Below are positions 20,877 to 30,315 of a stretch of DNA of 64,000 nt, piece after piece. Below the pieces are notes generated by a model, which ran no database searches, was not told where the DNA came from, and saw nothing but the letters and a program-made list of their open reading frames with translations. A program made the position numbers and the translations under genes. The DNA lies in contig CAMQCZ010000007.1 of assembly GCA_946999385.1 (NCBI GenBank), positions 1-64,000 on the forward strand, given 5' to 3'. The DNA comes from an uncultured Lachnoanaerobaculum sp. Lineage in GTDB: Bacteria > Bacillota > Clostridia > Lachnospirales > Lachnospiraceae. Every line of letters starts with the position of its first letter. Within the stretch, counting starts at the first letter, position 1.

Positions 20877-22814
20877 ATGATAGAAAAAATGACGTTTCTT
20901 AGTATAACCGGTCTAAAAGATGATCTTGACCATGTTATTGAGAAACACATTTCCAAATTTGATATTCAGTTGGAAAACACCTTATTAGAGCTAAAAAATG
21001 TAAAGGGACTTCTGCCATATGTTGAAAGTAATCCTTACAAAGACAGCTTTGCTCTGGCTAAGGAGCTTATGAAGCTTATGAATATCAAAGAAAATGAGTT
21101 AAGCTCTAAAGTAGTAGATACCGTCTCTATTGCTGAAGCTACTGATTTTATAAATAAATTAAATAATGAATTTTCGGAAATCCTGTCTAAAAAAGAGGAA
21201 ATCTGTAAAAATCAAGAAGAATATGAAACAAAATTGCATAATGTACAAAAATATATAGGATTAAATTATGATTTGTCAAAAATATTACATTTTCAGCATA
21301 TAAGATTCAGATTCGGACGTATGCACAAAGAATATTACGAAAAATTTATGGCTTTTGTTTATTATGATACTGATTCAATATTTTACAAATGTCAGGAAGA
21401 GGGAGAATATATTTGGGCAGTTTATTTTGTTCCTGAGGTTATACATGAAAAGGTAGATGCTATATATACATCTATGCACTTTGAACGTTTCTTTTTACCT
21501 GACGGATATGAGGGTACTCCGGAAGGAGCTGTTAATATTCTAAATGAAGAAATAGAAAATTGTAAAAAATCTATTTCAGACTTGGATGAAAAATTGCAAA
21601 ATATTATTTCATCTAAAAAAATAGAATTTAACCTATACTTTGAAAAATTACGACAATATAATGCTAATTTTGATATAAGAAAGTTGGCGGCTGTAACAAA
21701 AAATACTCAAAGACCCTTCTATATACTATGTGGTTGGTTACCTGCAAATGAAGCAAAAAAATTCTATGCAAGTATAGAGGATGACCCTAAAACCTTTTGT
21801 ATCATAGAGGATGATCATAATAATCTATATAGTAAGCCTCCTGTAAAACTTAAAAATTTTGCTATTTTCAAACCATTTGAAATGTTTGTAGATATGTATG
21901 GCTTACCTGATTATAATGAATTTGATCCTACTGCACTTATCGCCTTATTATATTCTATAATATTCGGCTTTATGTTTGGAGATGTGGGTCAAGGCTTTAT
22001 CTTAGTTTTACTCGGATCTTTAATAGCTTATTATAAAAAATCAAAGCTTGCAGGAATTGTAGCACGTTGTGGTATTTTTTCAGTAATTTTCGGCTTTCTA
22101 TTTGGAAGCTTCTTCGGCTTTGAGGATATTCTACCTGCACTTTGGTTACATCCATCAAAGGCAATTACTAAATTACCTATTATAGGCAATCTGAATACAG
22201 TCTTTGTTGTAACCGTATTTCTTGGAATGTTAATCATTCTTATGACTATGATTTTAAATATAATTAATAGATTAAAATTAAAGGATGTCGGCGAAGCATT
22301 ATTTGATGCAAATGGTATTGCAGGCTTTGTCTTTTATATCTCAGCCTGTATTAGTATAGTACTTTTAATGCTCGGTAAAACTTTACCTGCTCTTTCAATT
22401 ATATTAATTATGTTTATCGCACCTTTACTTATAATATTTTTCAAAGAACCTCTTATTCATCTGGTAGAAAGAAAATCAAAGCTTTTTCCTGAGGATAAGG
22501 CAATGTTTATTGTTCAGGGTATATTTGAAATGGTAGAAATATTACTAAGTTACTTTTCAAACACTATATCATTCGTGAGAATTGGAGCCTTTGCCGTCAG
22601 CCATGCCGCTATGATGGAGGTTGTACTCATGCTGGCAGGTGCCGAAAGTGGAAATATAAATTGGTTGGTTGTTGTTATAGGTAATATTTTCGTAATGGGA
22701 ATGGAAGGTCTTATAGTAGGTATTCAAGTACTGAGACTTCAATATTATGAACTTTTTTCAAGATTTTACCGTGGAGGCGGTAGAGCATTTGTACCTTATG
22801 GTAAAAATTTATAA
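20877..22814 (+). CDS. ntpI: V-type ATPase subunit I (a-like stator)
   Basis: Membrane stator forming the ion half-channels. The 645 residues split into a hydrophilic N-terminal half with coiled coils that binds the peripheral stalks, and a C-terminal half with about seven membrane helices. It includes the motif FGFMFGDVGQGFILVLLG and the essential arginine region NTISFVRIGAFAVSHAAMMEVV. The end reads YYELFSRFYRGGGRAFVPY, typical of the family. AAAAGGAGGACAGTAA precedes the ATG. Confidence 0.96.
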   Translation: MIEKMTFLSITGLKDDLDHVIEKHISKFDIQLENTLLELKNVKGLLPYVESNPYKDSFALAKELMKLMNIKENELSSKVVDTVSIAEATDFINKLNNEFSEILSKKEEICKNQEEYETKLHNVQKYIGLNYDLSKILHFQHIRFRFGRMHKEYYEKFMAFVYYDTDSIFYKCQEEGEYIWAVYFVPEVIHEKVDAIYTSMHFERFFLPDGYEGTPEGAVNILNEEIENCKKSISDLDEKLQNIISSKKIEFNLYFEKLRQYNANFDIRKLAAVTKNTQRPFYILCGWLPANEAKKFYASIEDDPKTFCIIEDDHNNLYSKPPVKLKNFAIFKPFEMFVDMYGLPDYNEFDPTALIALLYSIIFGFMFGDVGQGFILVLLGSLIAYYKKSKLAGIVARCGIFSVIFGFLFGSFFGFEDILPALWLHPSKAITKLPIIGNLNTVFVVTVFLGMLIILMTMILNIINRLKLKDVGEALFDANGIAGFVFYISACISIVLLMLGKTLPALSIILIMFIAPLLIIFFKEPLIHLVERKSKLFPEDKAMFIVQGIFEMVEILLSYFSNTISFVRIGAFAVSHAAMMEVVLMLAGAESGNINWLVVVIGNIFVMGMEGLIVGIQVLRLQYYELFSRFYRGGGRAFVPYGKNL

Positions 22815-22834
22815 ATATTTAAAAGGAGAAAATT

Positions 22835-23263
22835 ATGAATCTTTTAGTTAATTTAACTTTAATCTTAGCACTTATTTTAAGTATAGTTGTTCCATTTGTT
22901 GCTTTTTCTATAGGAAAAAAGAGCCAAGGTAAATATAAAGCTGCTCTTGCAACAAATTTAGTTCTTTTCTTTGGAATTATAATCTTTTCAACTTTATTCT
23001 TTGCAGGAAATTCCTTTGCGGCACAAAGTGCTGAAGCGGCAGCTTCATCTGCTACCGGTCTTGCTTATGTAGCTGCAGGTCTTTCAATAGGTCTTGCATG
23101 TATCGGTGGCGGTATAGCAGTTAGTGCGGCGGCAAGTGCGGCATTAGGTGCAATAAGTGAGGATCCCGGCATACTTGGTAAATCTCTTATATTTGTAGGT
23201 CTTGCAGAGGGTGTTTGCTTATACGGACTTATCATAGCATTTATGATACTTGGTAAATTATAA
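22835..23263 (+). CDS. ntpK: V-type ATPase subunit K (proteolipid)
   Basis: Rotor-ring proteolipid, 142 residues, with four hydrophobic helices made by a fused pair of hairpins. Only the last hairpin has the ion-binding carboxylate, Glu125 in GLAEGVCLYGL; the first hairpin (residues 1-62) has lost it, as in other V-type K subunits. Gly-rich helix 3 reads SIGLACIGGGIAVSAAASAA. The ion, H+ or Na+, cannot be decided from sequence alone. An AAAAGGAG site precedes the ATG. Confidence 0.95.
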   Translation: MNLLVNLTLILALILSIVVPFVAFSIGKKSQGKYKAALATNLVLFFGIIIFSTLFFAGNSFAAQSAEAAASSATGLAYVAAGLSIGLACIGGGIAVSAAASAALGAISEDPGILGKSLIFVGLAEGVCLYGLIIAFMILGKL

Positions 23264-23273
23264 AGGTGATTTT

Positions 23274-23582
23274 ATGAAAATGTATCTAATAAGTGATAAT
23301 ATAGATACTTTAACCGGTATGCGACTGGCAGGAATTGAAGGTGTTGTTGTACATACAAAAGAAGACCTACATAAAGCACTTTCTTTTGCAATTTCAGATA
23401 AAAATATAGGCATAGTATTATTGACTGAAAAATTTTCAAGCTTATATCCCGAGCTTGTAAATTCATTTAAGCTTGAATATAAATTGCCACTATTTATTGA
23501 TGTCCCTGATAGACATGGTACAGGTAGAAAGCCTAATTTTATAACTGATTATGTCAACGAAGCTATTGGTTTAAAACTATAA
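23274..23582 (+). CDS. ntpF: V-type ATPase subunit F
   Basis: Central-stalk subunit that binds subunit D, 102 residues with a Rossmann-like fold. It begins MKMYLISDNIDTLTGMRLAGIEG, has GIVLLTEKF in the middle, and ends FIDVPDRHGTGRKPNFITDYVNEAIG, all characteristic. The frame is open from an ATG at 23250 inside ntpK, but AAAGGTGATTTT before 23274 marks the true start. Confidence 0.93.
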   Translation: MKMYLISDNIDTLTGMRLAGIEGVVVHTKEDLHKALSFAISDKNIGIVLLTEKFSSLYPELVNSFKLEYKLPLFIDVPDRHGTGRKPNFITDYVNEAIGLKL

Positions 23583-23595
23583 AGGTAGGTAGATA

Positions 23596-24186
23596 ATGAC
23601 AAGCGAAGAAAAATTACAACATTTTAATGAACTTTGCATAAATGACGCCAAAAAACGTTATGATAAGATTATTGCTGAATACAAGGAAGCACTTGAAAAA
23701 ACCTTTTCCGAACACAAAGAAGATGAAGAACGTCGTAATAATATGCAAATAAAATTAGAAACTGAACAAATTCATAGAAATCTTAACAAAGAGCTTTCTA
23801 TAGAAGAATTAAAAATCAAAAAAATGGTAAGTGATAAAAGAAATGAGGTCGTATCTAAAATTTTCATCGAACTACAAAATAAGCTTGAAGAATTTATGAC
23901 CTCTGATGAATATCCAAAATTACTTGATTTACAAATAAAGAAAGCAATAAAATTTGCAGGAAATGATGAGCTTGATATATATATAGACCCTAGTGATTCT
24001 CATCTGATTCATAAATTATCATTAGATAATAATATAAGTCTGTTAGAAAGCAAATATTCATTTATGGGTGGAACAAGAGCTGTTATTCCTGCCAGAAACT
24101 TACTTATTGACAACTCCTTTGAGAAAAAAATAAGTGATGCAAAGGAAGCTTTCCATATCAGCTTAGGAGGTGCAGGCCTTGAATAA
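23596..24186 (+). CDS. ntpE: V-type ATPase subunit E
   Basis: Peripheral-stalk subunit, 196 residues. The N-terminal half is a charged coiled coil that pairs with the G/H-like subunit. The C-terminal half is a globular domain with the family's GGTRAVIPARNLLIDNSFEKKI segment. The start follows AAAGGTAGGTAGATA. Its last codons hold the ribosome site of ntpA, and the two genes overlap by eight bases. Confidence 0.9.
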   Translation: MTSEEKLQHFNELCINDAKKRYDKIIAEYKEALEKTFSEHKEDEERRNNMQIKLETEQIHRNLNKELSIEELKIKKMVSDKRNEVVSKIFIELQNKLEEFMTSDEYPKLLDLQIKKAIKFAGNDELDIYIDPSDSHLIHKLSLDNNISLLESKYSFMGGTRAVIPARNLLIDNSFEKKISDAKEAFHISLGGAGLE

Positions 24187-25942
24187 TATAGCTACAATTT
24201 TTTCAATAAACGGTCCCGTTATTAAAACTGAAGCGTCTAACTTTGCTATGAATGAGATGGTATATGTTAGTGAAAAAAATTTGGTCGGTGAAGTTATTGC
24301 ACTTACAAATAATGAAAGTATAATTCAGGTGTACGAAGAAACCTCTGGATTAAGACCCGGTGATAAGGTTTATGGTACCGGATCTCCTGTTAGTGTAACT
24401 CTTGCACCGGGAATTTTAAATAATATTTTTGACGGTATTGAAAGACCGCTTACACAAATAGCCAAAAATTCAGGTATCTACATAGATAGAGGTATAAATG
24501 TATCTTCCTTGGATACAAACAAGCTTTGGAAAACACATATGCTTGTTAAAAATGGAGATTTTGTTTCAGGAGGAACTATAATAGCTGAAGTTCCTGAAAC
24601 TCCTGCTATTACTCATAAGGTAATGATACCTCCAAGACTTTCAGGCTATGTTGCCAAGCTTGTTGATGATGGCGAATATACAATTAATGATACTCTTTTA
24701 ACCTTACAATTAAGTGACGGTACAGAGCTTCCTATAACCATGACACAGCATTGGCCTATAAGAGTTGCAAGACCTATAGCAAAAAGATTTCCTGCATCAA
24801 AGCCTTTAATAACAGGACAAAGAATATTGGATACCTTATTCCCTCTTGCTAAAGGTGGTACAGCCGCAGTTCCCGGTGGCTTCGGAACGGGAAAAACAAT
24901 GACACAGCATCAAATTGCAAAATGGTCTGATGCAAATATAATTATTTATATAGGCTGTGGTGAAAGAGGTAACGAAATGACTCAAGTCTTAGAGGAATTT
25001 TCTAAGCTTATTGATCCGAAAACCGGTAATCCTCTAATGGATAGAACTACACTTATAGCAAATACATCAAATATGCCTGTAGCTGCCAGAGAGGCAAGCC
25101 TTTATGCAGGACTTACACTGGCCGAATATTATAGAGATATGGGCTATGATGTAGCCATTATGGCTGACTCAACTTCAAGATGGGCTGAAGCACTAAGAGA
25201 ACTGTCAGGTCGTCTGGAAGAGATGCCTGCCGAAGAAGGCTTTCCTGCTTATCTGGCATCAAAGCTATCAGCTTTTTATGAAAGAGCCGGACTTATGCAA
25301 AATTTAAACGGTACTGACGGTTCAGTTTCTATAATTGGTGCAGTTTCTCCTCAAGGTGGAGATTTCTCAGAACCTGTTACTCAAAATACAAAGCGTTTTG
25401 TAAGATGCTTTTGGGGGCTGGATAAAAGACTGGCTTATTCAAGACATTTCCCTGCTATACAGTGGCTTGATTCTTACTCAGAATATCTCTCAGATTTATC
25501 TGCATGGTATAATGATAATGTAAATCCAAAGTTTGTAGATTATAGAAACAGACTTGTATATTTATTAAATAAAGAAGCCTCATTGATGGAGATAGTAAAG
25601 CTTATAGGTGCAGATGTCTTACCTGACGAACAAAAATTAATTCTTGATATTTCAAAGGTTATAAGAGTAGGCTTTTTACAACAAAATGCTTTCCATAAGG
25701 ACGATACCTGTGTACCTCTTATAAAGCAATTTAAGATGATGGATTTAATACTATATTTATATAAGAAATCACGTTCATTGGTAGGTATGGGTATGCCTAT
25801 GTCAATTTTAAAGGATTATCCTATTTGGGATAAGTTAATATCTATGAAATATGATATAGCAAATGATGAATTGGAAAAATTTGATGAATATAAGCTGGAA
25901 ATTGATAAATTTTATGATGCAGTAATAGAAAGAAATGCTTAA
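24179..25942 (+). CDS. ntpA: V-type ATPase catalytic subunit A
   Basis: Catalytic ATP-hydrolysing subunit. The P-loop is GGFGTGKT, with GERGNEM, the Walker B region [17 protein letters not shown], and the extra non-homologous region (about residues 110-185) that distinguishes V-type A from F-type beta. I start it at the TTG 24179-24181, eight bases after AGGAGG at 24165-24170, giving (M)[15 protein letters not shown], 587 residues. A GTG three codons upstream overlaps the ribosome site and is less likely. Confidence 0.97.
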   Translation: MNNIATIFSINGPVIKTEASNFAMNEMVYVSEKNLVGEVIALTNNESIIQVYEETSGLRPGDKVYGTGSPVSVTLAPGILNNIFDGIERPLTQIAKNSGIYIDRGINVSSLDTNKLWKTHMLVKNGDFVSGGTIIAEVPETPAITHKVMIPPRLSGYVAKLVDDGEYTINDTLLTLQLSDGTELPITMTQHWPIRVARPIAKRFPASKPLITGQRILDTLFPLAKGGTAAVPGGFGTGKTMTQHQIAKWSDANIIIYIGCGERGNEMTQVLEEFSKLIDPKTGNPLMDRTTLIANTSNMPVAAREASLYAGLTLAEYYRDMGYDVAIMADSTSRWAEALRELSGRLEEMPAEEGFPAYLASKLSAFYERAGLMQNLNGTDGSVSIIGAVSPQGGDFSEPVTQNTKRFVRCFWGLDKRLAYSRHFPAIQWLDSYSEYLSDLSAWYNDNVNPKFVDYRNRLVYLLNKEASLMEIVKLIGADVLPDEQKLILDISKVIRVGFLQQNAFHKDDTCVPLIKQFKMMDLILYLYKKSRSLVGMGMPMSILKDYPIWDKLISMKYDIANDELEKFDEYKLEIDKFYDAVIERNA

Positions 25943-25953
25943 GGAGGTTTATT

Positions 25954-27393
25954 ATGTCAGTTGAATATTTAGGACTTAGTTCAATAAATGGACCTTTAGT
26001 AATTCTTGAAGGTGTAAAAAATGCTACATTTGATGAAATAGTTGAAATAACTGTAAATAATAATGAAAAACGTCTTGGACGTATTATAGAAATTAATAAT
26101 GATAAAGTAGTAATACAAATTTTTGAAGGAACCTCCGGTATGTCTATTCACAATACTCATACAAGACTAACAGGACAAGCTATGACCTTAGGTGTTAGTG
26201 AAGATATGCTTGGACGTACCTTTAATGGTATAGGTAAACCTATTGATGATTTAGGCCCTATAGACCCCGAAAAATTTATTGATATAAATGGTAAGCCTCT
26301 AAATCCTGTAAGTAGAGAATATCCTAGAAATTATATAAAAACAGGTATATCCTCAATAGATGGACTTACCACCTTAATACGTGGTCAAAAGCTTCCTATA
26401 TTTTCAGGAAATGGTTTACCACATGATGAATTGGCGGCACAGATAGTTAAGCAAGCCTCCCTAGGTGATAATAATAGTGATGAAAAATTCGCTATTATAT
26501 TTGCCGCTATGGGAGTTAAGCATGATGTTGCAGATTTCTTTAGAAGAACATTTGAAGAATCAGGTGTCAGCAATCACGTAACTACCTTTATTAATCTTGC
26601 TAATGATCCGGTTGTAGAAAGATTGATAACACCTAAGGTTGCTTTAACCTTAGCTGAATATTTAGCCTTTGAAAAAGATATGAATATACTTGTTATTCTT
26701 ACTGATATGACAAGCTTTGCGGAAGCTATGAGGGAGGTATCCTCATCAAAGGGTGAAATTCCATCAAGAAAAGGTTTCCCCGGATATTTGTATTCAGAAT
26801 TGGCTACCATATATGAGCGTGCCGGCATTGTACACGGCTCTAAAGGCTCTGTTACTCAGATACCTATACTTACTATGCCTAATGACGATATAACCCATCC
26901 TATTCCTGACCTTACCGGTTATATAACAGAAGGACAAATAGTTCTTGATCGTGATTTGCATGGAAAAAGCATATATCCACCTGTTAGTATACTTCCTTCA
27001 CTATCTCGTCTTATGAAGGATGGTATAGGTAAAGATTTTACCAGAATAGATCATCAGGATGTAGCTAATCAGCTTTTCTCCTGCTATGCAAAGGTTGGAG
27101 ATGCAAGGGCCTTAGCTTCTGTTATTGGTGAGGATGAATTGTCTGAGGTTGATAAAAAATACTTGATTTTCGGTAATGAATTTGAAAATAAATTTATAGG
27201 ACAAGGAAAAGATGAAAATAGAGGTATTCTTGAAACTCTTGATATAGCATGGAAGCTTTTAGGACTTTTACCAAAATCAGAGCTTGATAGAGTTGATACC
27301 AAAATTTTGGATGTTTATTACAAAGCCTGTAAAATTTTAGATAATGGAGATATTGTTTTAGATACTTCAAATAGCCAAAATAATACTATTTAA
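25954..27393 (+). CDS. ntpB: V-type ATPase subunit B
   Basis: Non-catalytic nucleotide-site subunit, 479 residues. It begins [20 protein letters not shown]. It lacks a true P-loop ([14 protein letters not shown]), as is normal for V-type B, and contains the [21 protein letters not shown] and [15 protein letters not shown] motifs. AAGGAGGTTTATT precedes the ATG. Eleven bases separate it from ntpA and from ntpD. Confidence 0.97.
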   Translation: MSVEYLGLSSINGPLVILEGVKNATFDEIVEITVNNNEKRLGRIIEINNDKVVIQIFEGTSGMSIHNTHTRLTGQAMTLGVSEDMLGRTFNGIGKPIDDLGPIDPEKFIDINGKPLNPVSREYPRNYIKTGISSIDGLTTLIRGQKLPIFSGNGLPHDELAAQIVKQASLGDNNSDEKFAIIFAAMGVKHDVADFFRRTFEESGVSNHVTTFINLANDPVVERLITPKVALTLAEYLAFEKDMNILVILTDMTSFAEAMREVSSSKGEIPSRKGFPGYLYSELATIYERAGIVHGSKGSVTQIPILTMPNDDITHPIPDLTGYITEGQIVLDRDLHGKSIYPPVSILPSLSRLMKDGIGKDFTRIDHQDVANQLFSCYAKVGDARALASVIGEDELSEVDKKYLIFGNEFENKFIGQGKDENRGILETLDIAWKLLGLLPKSELDRVDTKILDVYYKACKILDNGDIVLDTSNSQNNTI

Positions 27394-27404
27394 GGAGGCA
27401 TTGA

Positions 27405-28019
27405 ATGAATTTAAATACTTTCCCCACAAAAGGAAATCTAATATCAACAAAAAATTCTCTTGCCTTAGCAAAACAAGGCTATGGTCTTATGGATAAAAAA
27501 AGAAATATACTAATTCGTGAGCTTATGCAACTTATTGATAAGGCGAAGGAAATACAAACTGAGATAGATTCAACTTACCGTCTTGCATATAAAAGCCTCG
27601 AACAGGCAAATATAGAGCTGGGTATAGATTATGTAAGTGAGTTGGCAAAATCAATCCCTATAGACGATGGAATTGTCATCAAAACAAGATCTGTAATGGG
27701 TACTGAAATTCCTTTGGTACAATATAAAGAAAAGGATATAGCATTAAACTATGCATTTTATAATACAAGAGAATGCCTTGATAATGCCATATTACAATTT
27801 AAAAAAGTAAAAGACTTAACCATAAAGCTGTCAATGATAGAAAATTCAGCCTACCGCCTTGCAACTAATATAAGTAAAACTCAAAAGCGTGCAAATGCTC
27901 TTAAAAATATTACTATTCCAAAATATGAAGCTATAAGCAGGTCTATAACAAATGCTTTAGAGGAAAAGGAAAGAGAAGAATTTACAAGACTTAAAGTAAT
28001 TAAAAGAATGAGTGAGTGA
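27405..28019 (+). CDS. ntpD: V-type ATPase subunit D
   Basis: Rotor axle, equivalent to F-type gamma, 204 residues in two long helices with a small hairpin between. The N-terminus reads TFPTKGNLISTKNSLALAKQGYGLMDKKRNIL. The C-terminal part has TQKRANALKNITIPKYEAISRSITNALEEKEREEFTRLKVIK, the standard family end. AAGGAGGCATTGA precedes the ATG. It overlaps the next gene as TGATG. Confidence 0.95.
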   Translation: MNLNTFPTKGNLISTKNSLALAKQGYGLMDKKRNILIRELMQLIDKAKEIQTEIDSTYRLAYKSLEQANIELGIDYVSELAKSIPIDDGIVIKTRSVMGTEIPLVQYKEKDIALNYAFYNTRECLDNAILQFKKVKDLTIKLSMIENSAYRLATNISKTQKRANALKNITIPKYEAISRSITNALEEKEREEFTRLKVIKRMSE

Positions 28020-28714
28020 TGAAAGTCTATAATTATTATTTATCTATATTACTTTCTCTTTTCACTATATTTTTACTGCTACTTTTATCCTTTTGGATTG
28101 TTTGCTTTAAGCTACCGAATTATTATAAAAATGAATTTGTAAAATATGATATAGCAGATAATATGAATATTAAACTTGATGATTTAGTTGATGTCAATAA
28201 ACAAATGCTTGATTATCTCTTAGATAAAAGAGAAAGTCTTGATGATATTACTGTTAATATTGACGGCTCTTACAATATCAAATTTTTTAATGAAAAAGAA
28301 ATTGCTCATATGAAGGATGTAAAAATTCTTTTTCAAAATGGTATAAAATTAATATACTTATCTATTATTTGTATAGCTATACTCTCTTTTTTACTATTTA
28401 AAAAAAATATAAAGACGGCATTACTTTATTTTAGCAAGAGTATTATACGTACCATGTTATTTTTACTTATACTTTTAAGTATTATCTATAATTTTATTTC
28501 AAAAGACTTTACAAAGTATTTTATACTTTTCCATAAATTATTTTTTTCCAATGATTTATGGCTTTTGGATCCTAAAACAGATAGATTAATTAATATGCTA
28601 CCTGAGATGATTTTTATGGATATAACAAAAGATATTATTTTTTGTTATACAATATTCCTTACTTTATTAATTATAGCTTGTATTATTATAAAGAGATTAT
28701 TCCCAAAAACATAA
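28019..28714 (+). CDS. TIGR01906/DUF1461-type membrane protein (Lit-like)
   Basis: A 231-residue protein with about four membrane segments (near 8-30, 105-125, 135-160 and 205-225). An extracytoplasmic loop after the first segment ends in NEKEIAHMKDVK, the conserved H-M-x-D-V box of the TIGR01906 family. To my knowledge this family includes Lit, the lipoprotein intramolecular transacylase that makes lyso-form lipoproteins in some Firmicutes. The start overlaps the ntpD stop, so it belongs to the V-ATPase transcript. Enzyme activity is an inference from family only. Confidence 0.75.
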   Translation: MKVYNYYLSILLSLFTIFLLLLLSFWIVCFKLPNYYKNEFVKYDIADNMNIKLDDLVDVNKQMLDYLLDKRESLDDITVNIDGSYNIKFFNEKEIAHMKDVKILFQNGIKLIYLSIICIAILSFLLFKKNIKTALLYFSKSIIRTMLFLLILLSIIYNFISKDFTKYFILFHKLFFSNDLWLLDPKTDRLINMLPEMIFMDITKDIIFCYTIFLTLLIIACIIIKRLFPKT

Positions 28715-28734
28715 AATGGGAATAGTCTCCTTTT
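28695..28734 (+). terminator. Terminator of the V-ATPase operon
   Basis: Arms 28695-28705 and 28717-28727 pair (one G-U) around a loop that holds the last stop codon, followed by TCCTTTT. Confidence 0.8.
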
Positions 28735-28803
28735 ATAATATTAAGCAAAAATTATACCGAGGCTTACTCTTACAGCTTATAAATTTTTACTATATTATTA
28801 TTC

Positions 28804-28832
28804 TTTACTATAAGTAGTTTATATCTTATAAT
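28804..28832 (+). promoter_or_regulatory. dacF promoter
   Basis: TTTACT (28804-28809), 17 bases, consensus TATAAT (28827-28832), about 28 bases before the ATG. Confidence 0.65.
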
Positions 28833-28860
28833 ATTTGAAGAAAATATCTTTGGAGAATAT

Positions 28861-30297
28861 ATGAAAACATTATTAAAATTATTTTTGAGTCTGATAATAA
28901 GCTTTATGTTAATATATAATACAAGTCTTGCGGATACTGCCTGGCCTAACAATGTAGCGTCTATAGAATCAAACTCAGCTATATTAATTGATGCCGATTC
29001 AAAAACACTGTTATATGGAAAAAATATTCATGAAAAGGCATATCCTGCAAGTATTACTAAAATACTCACTGCCTTAGTTATATTAGAAAATTGCAAGCTT
29101 GATGAAAAAATAACATTTTCACATACTGCTGTATATAATGTTGAAAAAGGCTCCTCATCTGCCGGATATGATGAGGGTGATACCTTATCTGTCAATGATG
29201 CTTTACATGCGATGCTATTAAAATCTGCAAATGAAGTTGCTAATGCTTTAGCCGAACACTGTTCAGGAAGTATAGAAGCTTTTGCAAAATTAATGAATAA
29301 AAAAGCCAAGGAGCTTGGAGCAATAGAATCTAATTTTACAAATCCCAGTGGTTTAAATGATGAAAATCATTATACTACTGCATACGATTTTGCACTTATT
29401 TCAGCAGCCGCCTTTAAAAATCAAACACTTAAAGAAATAGCTCAAAAAAGCTATTATAAGTTGCCACCTTCAAAAGCAAATCCTGATGGCTTTATGGTAT
29501 TTGTTCATCATGCTATGTTAAGAAAAAACAGCTCCAATTATTATCCTTATGCTATAGCGGGAAAGACAGGTTATACAAGCGTTGCAGGTAATACCTTAGT
29601 AACATATGCAAGCAATTCTAAATTAAATCTTGTCTGTGTTGTTTTAGGCAGCAAACAAAAGCATTATACGGATACAAGAGCCTTATTAGAATTCGGCTTC
29701 TCCAATTTTAAAAAAGTTACTCCTTCAGATGATGATATACCTTATTTACAAACAATAAAAAATTTAAATATAGTAAATAACAAAGATAATATGACAAATC
29801 TTATCAAAAAATCGGATGATAGCATTACTTTACCTAATTTTGCAAATATAAACGATACTAAATCTAATATTTCATATGATTTACCTAAGATTGCACCAAA
29901 AAATGCCTTGGCAAAAATTGAATATACATGGCAGGATAGAAAGGTTGGAGATATATATCTTATAAGTGATAATTTATCAGAAAAAGCATCATCAGTAAAA
30001 TTAAGTGATAATACTACAGATAAAAAATCCTTCAGACTAATACTAAAGAAATTTTTTACTAATTTATATACTATAATCGTACTTAGCCTTATATTTATAA
30101 TATCCTTAATATTTATACTTTTATATATACTTAGATTAAGGAGAAGAAAAAAAAGAGCTAAATACTTGGCTTATATCAGAAAAAAAAGAAAAGGATTTGA
30201 TTCCTTCACTCTGATAAATAAAATAACCAATACCAAAATTCAAAGAAAGCATACTGATTTAATGAAAAACTTTAGAAGTCGTAAAAAATTTAAATAA
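28861..30297 (+). CDS. dacF: D-alanyl-D-alanine carboxypeptidase (PBP5/DacF type)
   Basis: Serine-type penicillin-binding protein that trims the terminal D-Ala of peptidoglycan stem peptides. A signal peptide (about 1-24) is followed by the catalytic motifs Ser64-x-x-Lys67 (SITK), Ser122-Ala-Asn124 and Lys235-Thr-Gly. A membrane segment near 393-413 is followed by an Arg/Lys-rich cytoplasmic tail of about 65 residues. Most PBP5 proteins instead end in an amphipathic anchor, so this tail is unusual. TTTGGAGAATAT precedes the ATG. The next gene follows after 18 bases. Confidence 0.93.
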   Translation: MKTLLKLFLSLIISFMLIYNTSLADTAWPNNVASIESNSAILIDADSKTLLYGKNIHEKAYPASITKILTALVILENCKLDEKITFSHTAVYNVEKGSSSAGYDEGDTLSVNDALHAMLLKSANEVANALAEHCSGSIEAFAKLMNKKAKELGAIESNFTNPSGLNDENHYTTAYDFALISAAAFKNQTLKEIAQKSYYKLPPSKANPDGFMVFVHHAMLRKNSSNYYPYAIAGKTGYTSVAGNTLVTYASNSKLNLVCVVLGSKQKHYTDTRALLEFGFSNFKKVTPSDDDIPYLQTIKNLNIVNNKDNMTNLIKKSDDSITLPNFANINDTKSNISYDLPKIAPKNALAKIEYTWQDRKVGDIYLISDNLSEKASSVKLSDNTTDKKSFRLILKKFFTNLYTIIVLSLIFIISLIFILLYILRLRRRKKRAKYLAYIRKKRKGFDSFTLINKITNTKIQRKHTDLMKNFRSRKKFK

Positions 30298-30315
30298 AAT
30301 ATCGAAGGGAGTTAT

